Source: Myxococcaceae bacterium
Lineage (GTDB): Bacteria; Myxococcota; Myxococcia; Myxococcales; Myxococcaceae
Direction of reading: 5' to 3'
DNA: 49,003 nt
Assembly: GCA_016926755.1 (NCBI GenBank)
Contig: JAFGNZ010000222.1
Span: forward strand, 1 to 49,003
In this document: positions 7,532 through 14,291 of the stretch, piece by piece
Position numbering within the stretch: position 1 is the first letter of the stretch
Layout: every line of letters starts with the position of its first letter
Translations under genes and position numbers: made by a program
Notes under the pieces: model-generated
Told to the model about the DNA's origin: nothing
The model's input: the letters and a program-made list of their open reading frames with translations, nothing else
The model's database searches: none

Positions 7532-7568
7532 GGGGGTGCCTCGAGAGAGGCATCCCCCTCTGCTTTTT
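7532..7568 (+). terminator. Strong intrinsic terminator (plus strand)
   Basis: GGGGGTGCCTC and GAGGCATCCCCC pair around a GAGA tetraloop into an 11-bp stem with one G-T wobble, followed after CTCTGC by TTTTT (7564-7568). The T-tract is on the plus strand, so it terminates rightward transcription, opposing the gene that ends at 7568 on the minus strand. Confidence 0.75.
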
Positions 7569-8755
7569 CAGGGGGTAGTGCTCCTGCCACCGCCGCCCTG
7601 GCGCTGGTGCCACGCGGCGAGCACCTCGCGCTCGCGCTCCGGGGTGAGGCCCGCGCGCAGCTTCTCCTGGCGCTCGGGCGGCAGCGTCTTGAACCAGGCC
7701 AGGGTGTCTCGCGCGGTGTCCGCCGCGGGGCGGAACGTCAGCCCTCGCGCCAGGGCCCGAGCGTTGCTCACGCGGCCCATGCCCTTCGCCTCGCCGGAGC
7801 GGGGAATCCACACGGGCATCTGCGACCAGGGCTTCACCTTCTGCTGCTCCACCAGCCAGTCCGACTCCACCCAGGTGAAGGTGGCATCACCGCCGCATCC
7901 CGCCTTGCAGGCCTCCAGCATCCCCCGCATGGAGAGGGTGCTGGCCGGGCCCGTGGCGTTGAAGGTGCCCACCGTCCGGCCCTCCACCAGCCCCAGCGTG
8001 AACGCGGCCAGATCCCTCACGTCGATGAACTGCACCGGATCCTCCCCATCCCCGGGAGAGAGCACCTCGCCGCCGCGCGCCACCCGCACCGGCCAGTAGG
8101 AGAAGCGATCCGTCGGATCCTCCGGGCCCGTGATGAGGCCCGGGCGGAGGGTGGTGATGCGGCCGGGCATGGCGGCCTCGGCGGCCTTCTCGCACAGGGC
8201 CTTGAGGGCGCCGTAGTGCTGGGAGACGTCCTCCGTCTTCTCGTCCGCCACGGTGGCCACCGGCGACTCCTCGTCGATGCCGTACGGGCTCATGTCCGCG
8301 TAGACGGAGATGGTGGAGATGAAGACGTAGTGCTCCACGCTGGGGGCGAGCAGCTCCGCGCTGGCTCGCACCACGCGGGGCACATAGCCGGAAGTGTCGA
8401 TGACGGCGTCCCACTGACGGCCCTCGAGCGCCTTGAGGTTGCCGTCCCGGTCCCCCAGGAGCTTCTCCACGTCCGGGAACAGGTGGGGCCGCGTCTTGCC
8501 GCGGTTGAAGAGGGTGAGGGTATGGCCGCGCGGCCGCGCCAGCTCCACCAGCGCCGGCCCGAGGAAGCCCGTCCCTCCGAGGATGAGGATCTTCTTCTTC
8601 GCGGCCGGAGCCGTGCCCAGGCCCGGCGCGCCCTGGGCCTGAGTGGGGGTGCCGCCCTCCTTCACCACCTGGGTGGACGAGCACCCTGCGGCCCAGAGCG
8701 AGCCGAGCGCGGTCGCCCCCTGGATCAACCCTCTGCGAGACAGCGTCATGGCCAT
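7568..8755 (-). CDS. Tat-exported lipoprotein of the NAD-dependent epimerase/dehydratase (extended SDR) family
   Basis: 395 residues. The N-terminus has a twin-arginine motif (SRRGLIQG, Arg7-Arg8) and a lipobox ending at Cys25 (LWAAGC), so the protein should fold in the cytoplasm with its cofactor, leave by Tat and be lipid-anchored. After a Pro/Gly linker comes a Rossmann fold: ILILGGTGFLG with the GGxGFxG dinucleotide motif at 61-67, and the YxxxK pair Tyr182/Lys186 in HYGALK. Extended SDRs act on nucleotide sugars or similar substrates; an envelope location for one is uncommon. The start has GGGAGGGAAC upstream. The gene follows the translocase-like gene after 27 nt, so both are probably one transcript. 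Confidence 0.88.
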   Translation of the reverse strand: MAMTLSRRGLIQGATALGSLWAAGCSSTQVVKEGGTPTQAQGAPGLGTAPAAKKKILILGGTGFLGPALVELARPRGHTLTLFNRGKTRPHLFPDVEKLLGDRDGNLKALEGRQWDAVIDTSGYVPRVVRASAELLAPSVEHYVFISTISVYADMSPYGIDEESPVATVADEKTEDVSQHYGALKALCEKAAEAAMPGRITTLRPGLITGPEDPTDRFSYWPVRVARGGEVLSPGDGEDPVQFIDVRDLAAFTLGLVEGRTVGTFNATGPASTLSMRGMLEACKAGCGGDATFTWVESDWLVEQQKVKPWSQMPVWIPRSGEAKGMGRVSNARALARGLTFRPAADTARDTLAWFKTLPPERQEKLRAGLTPEREREVLAAWHQRQGGGGRSTTP

Positions 8756-8782
8756 GTTCCCTCCCTGTGAATGTTCGAGGCC

Positions 8783-10072
8783 TCAGCGGGCCGGGGAGTC
8801 CGTGGGGAGGGAGGCCAGCGGAGCCGGCTCGGCGCCGCGCCGGGTGCGCGGGTGCCTGGCCAGGTAGAAGGAGACGGCCAGCCACAGGCCCGCCACGGGC
8901 ATGGCCGTCAGCAGCACCCCCGCCGCGCCGAGCCCCAGCGCCGTGAGCCCCCCCTCCATCCACCCCCCCACCACGTCGCCCCCCCGGTACACCACCGTGT
9001 CGATGAAGTTCTTCGCCTTGTACTTCTCCTCGCGGCTCACCGTGGTGAAGAGGATCTCCCGCGAGGGCCGCTCCAGCGCGTAGTGCGAGGCGCCGCGCAG
9101 CGCCCGCACCCCGACGAACAGCAGGAGGGCGGGCACCGCCGCCAGGCCCAGGAAGCCCAGGGCCGTGATGATCGGCGCGACGGCCATCGCCACCGCCAGG
9201 CCCAGCTTGGAGATCAACCGCCCGGTGACGAAGGCCTGGAGCAGCAGCGTGAGCCCCTGCACCCACAGCTCGATGTTGGCGAAGGCCGTGGTGCGCGCGG
9301 CGGCGCCGGTGGCCACCGCGTCCACGAGCCTCACCTGCAGGATGTACAAGAAGGAGGAGGTGACGGTGTAGAAGACCGTCTGCATCCCCAGCCCGAGCAG
9401 GAAGGGCGAGGTGAACAGCAGCCTGAGGCCGGAGAGCACGCCGCCCCCCACCGGCTCTCCCGGAGAGGGGGGCTGCTGGACGTCATGGGCCCAGCGCGAG
9501 AGCCGCCGGACGCACTGCGCGCTCACCTCCAGCAGCAGCGCGGTGATGAGGATGAGGTTGACGGGCCCCAGGGGCACGGCGAGCTGGCGGACCAGGAAGA
9601 GCCCCACCAGGATGCCCGTAGTCCCTCCCCCGGCGATGAAGCCGAAGAGCCGCCGGCTCTGCTCGCTGGCGAACAGGTCCGCCATGAAGCTCCAGAAGAC
9701 GGAGACGACGAACAGGTTGTAGACGCTGAGCCAGACGTAGAAGGTGCGCGCCACCGTCTCGCGCGCCACGCCCAGCTTCAGCAGCACGAAGAAGCCCAGC
9801 AGGTTCAGCAGGAAGAAGCGGTAGACGAGCGGGAGGACACGCTTGCGCGGCCAGCGCGACACCAGGGCCGAGAAGAGCGGCACCGCCACCAGCATCACCA
9901 CGAAGGTGGCCGTCCACAGCAGCTTCAAGTCCTTCACCCCGCCCGCCGTCCCCATCTCGTCACGCAGCGGCTTGAGGATGAAGTAGCCGCACATCAGCGT
10001 GAAGAAGTAGAGGAAGGACCAGAGGACGGCCCCCACCTCCTCCTCCCGCACCTCCACGAATCGCTTGAGCAT
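8783..10072 (-). CDS. NTP/NDP-exchange-translocase-like (MFS-type) membrane protein
   Basis: 429 residues with about 12 membrane helices. The first helix region FTLMCGYFILKPLRDEMG carries the K-P-x-R-D signature of the ATP/ADP translocase (Npt/Tlc) family, and the C-terminal half has SREILFTTVSREEKYKAKNF, also typical of the free-living relatives of this family. Classical members exchange ATP for ADP or import nucleotides including NAD; the substrate of free-living bacterial members is mostly unknown. The ATG at 10072 is preceded by GGGAG. It is the first gene of a likely two-gene unit with the Tat-exported epimerase-like lipoprotein. The pairing suggests a shared nucleotide-linked substrate or cofactor, which is inference. 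Confidence 0.82.
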   Translation of the reverse strand: MLKRFVEVREEEVGAVLWSFLYFFTLMCGYFILKPLRDEMGTAGGVKDLKLLWTATFVVMLVAVPLFSALVSRWPRKRVLPLVYRFFLLNLLGFFVLLKLGVARETVARTFYVWLSVYNLFVVSVFWSFMADLFASEQSRRLFGFIAGGGTTGILVGLFLVRQLAVPLGPVNLILITALLLEVSAQCVRRLSRWAHDVQQPPSPGEPVGGGVLSGLRLLFTSPFLLGLGMQTVFYTVTSSFLYILQVRLVDAVATGAAARTTAFANIELWVQGLTLLLQAFVTGRLISKLGLAVAMAVAPIITALGFLGLAAVPALLLFVGVRALRGASHYALERPSREILFTTVSREEKYKAKNFIDTVVYRGGDVVGGWMEGGLTALGLGAAGVLLTAMPVAGLWLAVSFYLARHPRTRRGAEPAPLASLPTDSPAR

Positions 10073-10142
10073 GGGCGCACGCTCCCAACCCCCACCGGGG
10101 CCGCCTATTCCCGGCCCATGCCCGCCCCTCGGGCGAGGGGGC

Positions 10143-11438
10143 TCATGAGCCGCCCAGCGTGGCGCGCAGGGCCGCCTCGACCCGAGGCAGCGCCTCGCGG
10201 ATCTCCGCCAGGGAGGCGGCCCCCACGGAGAGCCGGAACCAGCCGGTGTCCTCCTTCAACCCGAAGGCCTGGAAGGGCACCACCGCGAAGCTCGCCTTGT
10301 CCAGCAGCAGCTTGCGGATGTCGTCATTGCCCTTCAGGCCCGCCTTGCCCACCAGGTCGAACTGCACCGAGAGGTAGATGGCCCCCTGAGGCTCGATGGC
10401 GCGCACCGGCAGCCCCGCCTCGCGCATCCGCGCGAAGCCCTGGTGGAGCGCCTCCAGCCGCTCCTTGAGCTGGCGGTTCATCGTCTCCATGAACGCGGCG
10501 GTGCCCGGCACGTCCTCCAGCGCGCGCGCCACCGCGATCTGCTCCGCCTTGGGCGCCCACGCCCCCACGTGGCCAATCACGTCCCGCATGCGCGAGATGA
10601 TGGACGGCGGGCCGACGCCCCACCCCACCCGCACGCCCGTGGCGGCGAACGACTTGGAGATGCCGTCCACGAAGACGGTGTAGTGCGCCATCTCCGGCAC
10701 CAGCTCCACCGGCGTCACGTGCTTCACCCGGCCGAAGCTCAGCGTCCAGTAGATCTGATCGTACATCAGGATCAGCGGCCGCTGGTTGCGCTCCTTGCGC
10801 GCGCGGTTCTCCGCGACGATGCGCTCGCAGATGGCCTTGAGCGCCTCCGGGGTGATCATCGTCCCGGTGGGGTTGAGCGGGCTGCACAGGCACAGCATCC
10901 GCGCGCTCGACAGGTGCGGGGCGAGCTGCTCCACCGTGGGCATGAAGCCGTGGTCCGCCTCCGTGACGACCACGATGTCCCGGGCCCCCATCATGTGGGT
11001 GTAGTGGTTGTTGTTCCACGAGGGCACCGGGTAGATGACGGTGTCTCCCGGATCCAGCAGGGTGCGGTAGGTGCCGTAGATGATGGGCCGAGCCCCGCCG
11101 GCGATGACGATGCCCTCCATCGGGTACTTCAGGCCCAGGGCGCGCTCGTAGAGGCGCTGCACGCTCTGGCGCAGCTCCAGCACGCCGTCCGAGGGCGGGT
11201 AGTTGGTCTCCCCCGCCTGGAGCGCGGCGGCGATGCCCTGCCCCAGCTGGGCGGGGATGGGGAACTCGCGCGGGCTGAAGTCCCCCACGGTGAGGTTGCA
11301 CACCTTGCGGCCTTGGGCGGTCAGCTCGCGGATCTCCGCCGCGATGCGGAGGATCTCGCTGCCGACGAGCCCGCGCGCCATCGTGCCAACGACGGTGTCG
11401 TCCCGCTTGGGGAGGAGGGTGGTGAGATCAAGGGCCAT
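10143..11438 (-). CDS. Class I/II pyridoxal-phosphate aminotransferase
   Basis: 431 residues of the fold-type I aspartate-aminotransferase family. Visible are the substrate and PLP region NYPPSDGVLELR (79-90), SPLNPTG (186-192), the PLP-binding Asp227 in MYDQIY, the Schiff-base lysine Lys262 in SKSFAATGVRVGW, and the matching Arg downstream. The open frame runs on to 11807, but the upstream part is Arg/Pro/Trp-rich noise. MALDLTTLLP at 11438 has GGAG upstream and gives the family length. The enzyme moves an amino group between an amino acid and a 2-oxo acid in the cytoplasm; the exact substrate is not evident. It stands alone, 70 nt before the translocase gene on the same strand. Confidence 0.9.
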   Translation of the reverse strand: MALDLTTLLPKRDDTVVGTMARGLVGSEILRIAAEIRELTAQGRKVCNLTVGDFSPREFPIPAQLGQGIAAALQAGETNYPPSDGVLELRQSVQRLYERALGLKYPMEGIVIAGGARPIIYGTYRTLLDPGDTVIYPVPSWNNNHYTHMMGARDIVVVTEADHGFMPTVEQLAPHLSSARMLCLCSPLNPTGTMITPEALKAICERIVAENRARKERNQRPLILMYDQIYWTLSFGRVKHVTPVELVPEMAHYTVFVDGISKSFAATGVRVGWGVGPPSIISRMRDVIGHVGAWAPKAEQIAVARALEDVPGTAAFMETMNRQLKERLEALHQGFARMREAGLPVRAIEPQGAIYLSVQFDLVGKAGLKGNDDIRKLLLDKASFAVVPFQAFGLKEDTGWFRLSVGAASLAEIREALPRVEAALRATLGGS

Positions 11439-11586
11439 GCGGTCGCTCCAGTCGGCGCCCGGCGAGCTCGTGCCGCCACGGCGGGGGGACCATACACGCC
11501 ACGCGGCGCTCATGGGCATCCATCGACGGGGTGGGAGGACGCCAGATATTCGCGGAGCTACACCGCCAGTACAGCCCCGCGCTCCC

Positions 11587-12147
11587 TCAGGCGGGGTAGG
11601 GCTTGCCGCTGTCCGGACTGGCCAGGGACAGCAGCGTTCCCACCGCGCTGGCCACGGCCGGGAAGGGCCGCGGCGTGCTCGTCCCCAGCGCGTTCCACGT
11701 CTTGGGGCCCACCACGCCGTCGGCCTCCAGGCCCTTGGCCCGCTGGAACGCCAGCACGGCGCGCTCCGTCTTCGGGCAGAAGAGGCCGTCCTTGGAGCCC
11801 GGATCAAAGCCGTGGGTCTCCAGCACCTTCTGAAGCACCACCACCGCCGGCTCGCACACGCCCCGCTTGAGGACGGGCCGCAGCCCCGAGCCCCTGCGCG
11901 TGTCCAGCGCCGCCCACGTCCGGGGGCCGGCGATCCCGTCCACCTCCAGCCCGCGCGCCCGCTGGAACGCCATCACCGCCGCCTTGGTCTTCGCCCCGAA
12001 GACGCCATCCACCTTGCCCGGCTCGAAACCCGCCGCCTGCAGCTGACGCTGGAGGTACTCGACCTCCGGTCCGCATGCGCCCTGCTTGAGAGAGGAGAAG
12101 CACTCCGTGGCGGTAGGCGACCAGGGGGCTGACTGCTTCGACGGCAT
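11587..12147 (-). CDS. Protein with two peptidoglycan-binding (PG_binding_1) domains
   Basis: Two tandem PG_binding_1 modules make up nearly the whole protein. The first runs CGPEVEYLQRQLQAAGF ... KVDGVFGAKTKAAVMAFQ ... GIAGPRTWAAL; the second CEPAVVVLQKVLETHGF ... KDGLFCPKTERAVLAFQ ... GVVGPKTWNAL. These modules bind cell-wall peptidoglycan. There is no catalytic domain and no recognisable signal peptide, which is odd for a wall-binding protein; it may be exported by another route or act on wall fragments. I prefer the ATG at 12147 (MPSKQSAPWS) because GGAG sits 7 nt upstream; an ATG at 12165 lacks such a site. It faces away from the DUF1028 gene, which also has a C-terminal peptidoglycan-binding-like part. 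Confidence 0.85.
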   Translation of the reverse strand: MPSKQSAPWSPTATECFSSLKQGACGPEVEYLQRQLQAAGFEPGKVDGVFGAKTKAAVMAFQRARGLEVDGIAGPRTWAALDTRRGSGLRPVLKRGVCEPAVVVLQKVLETHGFDPGSKDGLFCPKTERAVLAFQRAKGLEADGVVGPKTWNALGTSTPRPFPAVASAVGTLLSLASPDSGKPYPA

Positions 12148-12510
12148 CAAGAACTCCAGGCGCACGATTCGGCGGGGGGCGCTTTATCGAAGATCCACGC
12201 GCGAGATGCCAGTCCCCCCAGGGATGAGAGCGCGCTTCTCGTACCTCAAAGGTTGGCTTCTGTCAGGGATTCAGCAGGCCCGCCGCGGGCGTCACCTGCG
12301 ACCCACCTGAGTAGCCCTCCACCCCATCCCGGAACAGTTGAAATTCCGAAAAATCTCGGAAATAAATGCATTAGCTGACAGAATTAATAAAGCCGAAAAT
12401 CAGTCTCGAGCGCGGGGGGCGTCTTAGAGGCATCCGTTGTCAAACGCTTTACCCATTCTCACGACTCCACCCGCGCTCGCTCGACGTGCCGTCACCCCGC
12501 GAGGCCCACC
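12148..12510 (+). promoter_or_regulatory. Divergent intergenic region with an AT-rich promoter-like segment and an inverted repeat
   Basis: No gene in these 363 bp between the divergent peptidoglycan-binding and DUF1028 genes. Bases 12338-12400 are strikingly AT-rich for this genome. They contain TTGAAA (12338-12343) as a possible -35, AATAAA (12361-12366) 17 bp further as a poor -10, and a perfect 6-bp inverted repeat TTCCGA-N6-TCGGAA (12344-12361) lying in the spacer. This is a plausible promoter/operator for the DUF1028 gene. Confidence 0.4.
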
Positions 12511-13515
12511 ATGAAGCACCCATCCCGACTGTCCCTCCTCCTCTCGTTCCTCCTGGCGGCGTCCGCCTCCGCGGCAGACGTCGCCAGCGCTCCCACCCTC
12601 AACACGAGCGTGCTCGGCACCCGCTCCATCGCGGCGTGTGATCCGGTGAGCCGCGCCTGCGGGGTGGCCGTGATGTCCTTCCCGGTCACCTCCTCCACCG
12701 TGCCCTACGGCAAGCCGGGGATCGCCGTGGCGTCCCAGATGCTGCCCTCCGTGGACGAGGCCCAGGCCCTCATGGCGCGCGTGGACGCGGGCGAGACGCC
12801 GCAGCAGGCGCTGGCGGCGATCCTCGCGGCGGACCCCATGCCCTTCATGCGGCAGATCGGCGTCGTGTCCCTGAGCGCGGACGGCACGGTGCACGTGGCC
12901 CAGCACACCGGGGAGGCGAGCTGGACGGAGCGGTGCTCGGTGGCCGGCGCCACCTACGCGGTGCAGGCGGCGGGGCAGACGAGCGCGGCGGTGTGCCAGG
13001 CCATGGCGCAGGGCTTCGAGCAGGCCTCGGGCAGCTTCCCCCTGCGGCTGATGGCGGCGCTCAAGGCGGGCGCCCGCGTGGGCCAGGACACCCGCGGAGA
13101 GCGCTCCGGCACCCTTCGCGTCTGGTCCGCCATCTCCCCGCTGAGCGTGGTGACCCACCTGGTCGCCGACGCCTCGGTGAGCGGCAAGCCGGACGCGCTC
13201 GCGCAGCTGGAGGGGGAGCTGTACCGGTACCTCGGGCAGGTCGCCCCGCCGGACAGCGCGGATATGATGACGCTCGATGCCGGCACGGCCCGGCGCCTGA
13301 AGCGCGTGCTGCGCGGGCTCGGCTACTACCGCGGCCCGATGGATGGCCGCTGGAACGCCGACGCGGAGACCGGCCTGGTGGCGCTCCAGACGAACAACGT
13401 GTTCTTCCCCCGGCCCACCGTGGGGACCTTCGGCGGCGGCCCGCGGAAGATCGACAGCGCGCTCGTGCAGTTCATCCTCCGCGCCGACGACGGGACGCTC
13501 GTCCCCGCGTACTGA
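12511..13515 (+). CDS. Secreted DUF1028 (Ntn-hydrolase-like) protein with C-terminal peptidoglycan-binding-like domain
   Basis: 334 residues. The signal peptide MKHPSRLSLLLSFLLAASASA is cut before ADVAS. Residues about 37-235 match the DUF1028 family: SIAACDPVSRACGVAVMSFP near the start, the RQIGVVSLSADGTV strand, TGEAS, and LRLMAALKAGARVGQDTRGE, where the family normally has the G-G-D-x-RG signature. DUF1028 resembles N-terminal nucleophile hydrolases but has no proven reaction. Residues 255-320 (ARRLKRVLRGLGYYRGPMDG onward) look like a peptidoglycan-binding fold, a fusion known in this family. GAGG precedes the ATG. The AMIN-like lipoprotein gene follows on the same strand after two tandem hairpins. 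Confidence 0.85.
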   Translation: MKHPSRLSLLLSFLLAASASAADVASAPTLNTSVLGTRSIAACDPVSRACGVAVMSFPVTSSTVPYGKPGIAVASQMLPSVDEAQALMARVDAGETPQQALAAILAADPMPFMRQIGVVSLSADGTVHVAQHTGEASWTERCSVAGATYAVQAAGQTSAAVCQAMAQGFEQASGSFPLRLMAALKAGARVGQDTRGERSGTLRVWSAISPLSVVTHLVADASVSGKPDALAQLEGELYRYLGQVAPPDSADMMTLDAGTARRLKRVLRGLGYYRGPMDGRWNADAETGLVALQTNNVFFPRPTVGTFGGGPRKIDSALVQFILRADDGTLVPAY

Positions 13516-13545
13516 GGTCCTCCACTCCTCGCTGGAACGCGCGGT

Positions 13546-13588
13546 GCCTCCCATGCGAAAGGGAGGCGCCGGCCTGTCGGAACAGGCC
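13546..13588 (+). terminator. Two tandem hairpins between the DUF1028 and AMIN-like genes
   Basis: First stem GCCTCCC (13546-13552) with GGGAGGC (13561-13567), second GGCCTGT (13571-13577) with ACAGGCC (13582-13588) around CGGA. Both are perfect 7-bp stems, but no T-tract follows and the next gene's AGGAG begins 4 nt later. They may attenuate transcription or protect the mRNA end rather than terminate fully. Confidence 0.4.
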
Positions 13589-13604
13589 TCCAGGAGCGTG
13601 ATGG

Positions 13605-14282
13605 ATGGCGCAGGCGAAGGTATTCGGACGTTGGGCGAGGGTGCTCTGGCTCGCGAGCTGCTTGAGCGTGGTGGGGTGCTCGAAGAAGGAGGAGCCGGCG
13701 CCCCAGGCCGAGCCCACGCCTCCCGCGAGCGTCGCGCAGCCCTCGAGCACCCCGGAAGCGCCACCCGCGGAGCCGTCCACTCCGCCGTCCCCGGCCCCCC
13801 CCTCACCGACGCCGCCCCCTGCTCCCGTGGCCCCCGAGGACCCGAAGAACCGCGAGTGGACGGCGGGCACGGTGAAGCTGAAGCGCTCCGGCCTGAAGCC
13901 GGTGACGCTGCGCTCGGTCCGTGAGGGGCGCAACGAGGGCTTCGACCGGGTGGTGTTCGAGTTCGATGGGGCGCAGGTGCCCGGCTACTCGATCGAGTAC
14001 GTGGACAAGCCGATCATCCAGTGTGGCTCGGGGGATCCGACGGAGGTCGCGGGCCAGGGCTGGCTCCGGGTGAGCCTCACCCCCGCACAGGCGCACGAGG
14101 ACGGCCGGGCCACGGTCACCTCGCGCGAGCGAGAGGCCGGCCTGCCCGTCATCCAGGAGCTGGAGCTCACCTGTGACTTCGAGGGCGAGGTGACCTGGGT
14201 GCTCGGCAACGCGCGCCCCAACCCGTACCGGGTGCTGGAGCTGCGCGAGCCCACCCGCCTCGTGGTGGACGTGCGGCACTGA
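13605..14282 (+). CDS. AMIN-like-domain lipoprotein
   Basis: 225 residues. The signal peptide ends in a lipobox with Cys25 (LSVVGCSKK). A 60-residue Pro/Ala/Ser/Glu linker (about 27-85) carries the C-terminal domain away from the membrane. That domain has the look of the AMIN-like family: GFDRVVFEFDG, VPGYSIEYVDKP, a central GQGWLRVSLTPA strand, LTCDFEGEVTWVLG, and LREPTRLVVDVRH at the end. AMIN-type domains commonly bind the cell wall or mediate envelope localisation. AGGAG at 13592-13596 supports the ATG at 13605. An out-of-frame ATG at 13601 also exists. The gene converges with malQ, with only 9 bp between the stops. Confidence 0.85.
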   Translation: MAQAKVFGRWARVLWLASCLSVVGCSKKEEPAPQAEPTPPASVAQPSSTPEAPPAEPSTPPSPAPPSPTPPPAPVAPEDPKNREWTAGTVKLKRSGLKPVTLRSVREGRNEGFDRVVFEFDGAQVPGYSIEYVDKPIIQCGSGDPTEVAGQGWLRVSLTPAQAHEDGRATVTSREREAGLPVIQELELTCDFEGEVTWVLGNARPNPYRVLELREPTRLVVDVRH

Positions 14283-14291
14283 GGGCGCGCC

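Noticed and set aside
11439-11807. N-terminal extension of the aminotransferase frame
   Set aside because: The extra 123 residues are Arg/Pro/Trp-rich without family similarity; the ATG at 11438 has a ribosome-binding site and gives the normal length.
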